This document shows, in pieces, positions 63,199 to 64,000 of a stretch of DNA of 64,000 nucleotides. The translations under genes and the position numbers were made by a program. Where the stretch lies: contig NZ_SJXD01000011.1 in assembly GCF_004336745.1 (NCBI RefSeq), forward strand, positions 248,001 to 312,000, read 5' to 3'. The stretch's first letter is position 1. The number at the start of each line of letters is the position of its first letter. The DNA is from Roseococcus sp. SYP-B2431 (GTDB taxonomy: Bacteria > Pseudomonadota > Alphaproteobacteria > Acetobacterales > Acetobacteraceae). Under the pieces are notes generated by a model. That model worked only from the letters and a program-made list of their open reading frames with translations, had not been told where the DNA came from and ran no database searches.

Positions 63199-64000
63199 TC
63201 ACTCCCTCTCCAGGATGACGGTGCCGCAGCCATGCCGCGTCCCGAGGCTGCCGCCCTTGCCGTTGGCCAGAACGAGGTCGGGGTTGGGCACCTGCACCTT
63301 GGGATGCGCCTCGCCGCGCGACTGGCGCACCGCCTCGATGACCTTGGTCATGCCGCCGCGGTTGGACGGGTGGTTGTTGCAGAGCCCGCCGCCATCGGTG
63401 TTGAAGGGCAGCTTGCCGACGCCGGAGATGAGCCCGCCATCCTGCACGAAGGCGCCCGCCTTGCCCTTCTCGCAGAAGCCGAGATCCTCGAGCTGCAGGA
63501 TCACCGAGATGGTGAAGCTGTCGTAGATCGAGGCGTACTTGATGTCGGCCGGCTTCACGCCCGCCTTGCCGAAGGCCATCGGGCCCGAGAAGGCCGCGGC
63601 CGAATAGGTGAGGTCGATGCCGCCGGCATTCTGGTGCTTGTAGGCCTCGCCCCAGCCCTTCACGCCGACCTTCGGGCGCTTCAGCGTGGCGGCGATCTCC
63701 GGACGCGCAACGATCAGCGCGCCGCCGCCGTCGGAGATGACGCAGCAGTCGAGCCGGTGCAGCGGATCGGCCACCATCGGCGAGTTCACCACGTCCTCGA
63801 CGGTGACGACCTTGGGCAGCATCGCATGGGGGTTGTACTGCGCATGCGTGGAGGCCGCGACCTTCACCCAGGCGAGCTGCTCGGAGGTGGTGCCGAACTC
63901 GTACATGTGCCGCGAGGCGACGTTGGCGTGCATCGTCGCGATGGTGCGCGCATAGGGAAGCTCGAAGGGCTCGTCGGGCACGCCCACGCCGGTGGAGCGC
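63199..64000 (-). CDS. Thiolase-family acetyl-CoA acetyltransferase (5' end beyond window)
   Basis: The C-terminal 267 residues of a thiolase of the SCP2/SCPx-like class, which together with DUF35 proteins acts in acyl-CoA or steroid/isoprenoid degradation. Visible motifs are AWVKVAASTHAQYNPHA, DCCVISDGGGALIV, NTDGGGLCNNHP (His region) and HGCGTVILE (the late catalytic Cys-Gly). The N-terminal third with the nucleophile Cys is to the right of the window. Confidence 0.88.
   Translation of the reverse strand, partial: RSTGVGVPDEPFELPYARTIATMHANVASRHMYEFGTTSEQLAWVKVAASTHAQYNPHAMLPKVVTVEDVVNSPMVADPLHRLDCCVISDGGGALIVARPEIAATLKRPKVGVKGWGEAYKHQNAGGIDLTYSAAAFSGPMAFGKAGVKPADIKYASIYDSFTISVILQLEDLGFCEKGKAGAFVQDGGLISGVGKLPFNTDGGGLCNNHPSNRGGMTKVIEAVRQSRGEAHPKVQVPNPDLVLANGKGGSLGTRHGCGTVILERE

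Overview
The window is about 64 kb of very GC-rich DNA with dense genes, many GTG and TTG starts and many 4-bp stop/start overlaps. It looks like chromosome of an alphaproteobacterium, most likely Acetobacteraceae (Roseomonas-like). The reasons are a C4-pathway 5-aminolevulinate synthase, class I nrdAB without an ATP-cone, a polyprenyl diphosphate synthase for a long ubiquinone tail, several Bug-type solute receptors, and a CoxG/CoxD/CoxE maturation cluster. The genus is inferred from gene content only. I saw no rRNA, tRNA, CRISPR array, transposase or phage gene.

Layout. 1-10.8 kb: a complete glycogen operon on the minus strand (glgP-glgB-glgC-glgA-glgX/malQ). Its last gene is a GlgX-MalQ fusion that runs off the left edge. 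10.9-19.8 kb: housekeeping and small-molecule genes (PfkB kinase, alpha/beta hydrolase, SDR, TrmN6-like methyltransferase with a DUF2007 partner, polyprenyl diphosphate synthase, 2OG-Fe(II) oxygenase, orphan peptide-binding protein, SCO protein). 19.8-23.2 kb: nrdA-nrdB with two candidate NrdR boxes 32 bp apart, and a repeat element between the two genes. 23.2-28.4 kb: M20 deacylase, TSUP permease, and divergent hemC/hemA with an FNR-type box between them. 28.4-31.2 kb: a 929-residue membrane-anchored protein of unknown function. 31.3-33.0 kb: a DUF2189 membrane protein and a class II aldolase.

33.1-39.2 kb holds a MacAB-TolC-like export system whose periplasmic adaptor carries an N-terminal cytoplasmic GAF-PAS sensory module. 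A 54-bp tandem repeat lies between the ATPase and permease genes. 39.3-43.7 kb is a chain of five genes with 4-bp overlaps (hisI, COG0523 GTPase, GNAT, nitrilase, lpxB), divergent from a Zur-like Fur regulator, with an inverted repeat in the shared promoter. 43.8-49.4 kb is a molybdenum-hydroxylase maturation operon with no structural hydroxylase genes nearby.

49.6-64 kb is a catabolic and accessory region: PrpB-like lyase, histone-deacetylase-like hydrolase, DUF192, two Bug receptors, Asp/Glu racemase, two paralogous SDRs, amidohydrolase, enolase-superfamily enzyme, methyltransferase, cupin, and a thiolase/DUF35 pair. Between the two SDRs sits a secreted protein made of 12 pentapeptide units (NALNL type), translationally coupled to a secreted ADYC-domain-like protein. 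The GAF-PAS-adaptor exporter and the NALNL/ADYC pair are the two least conventional systems here.
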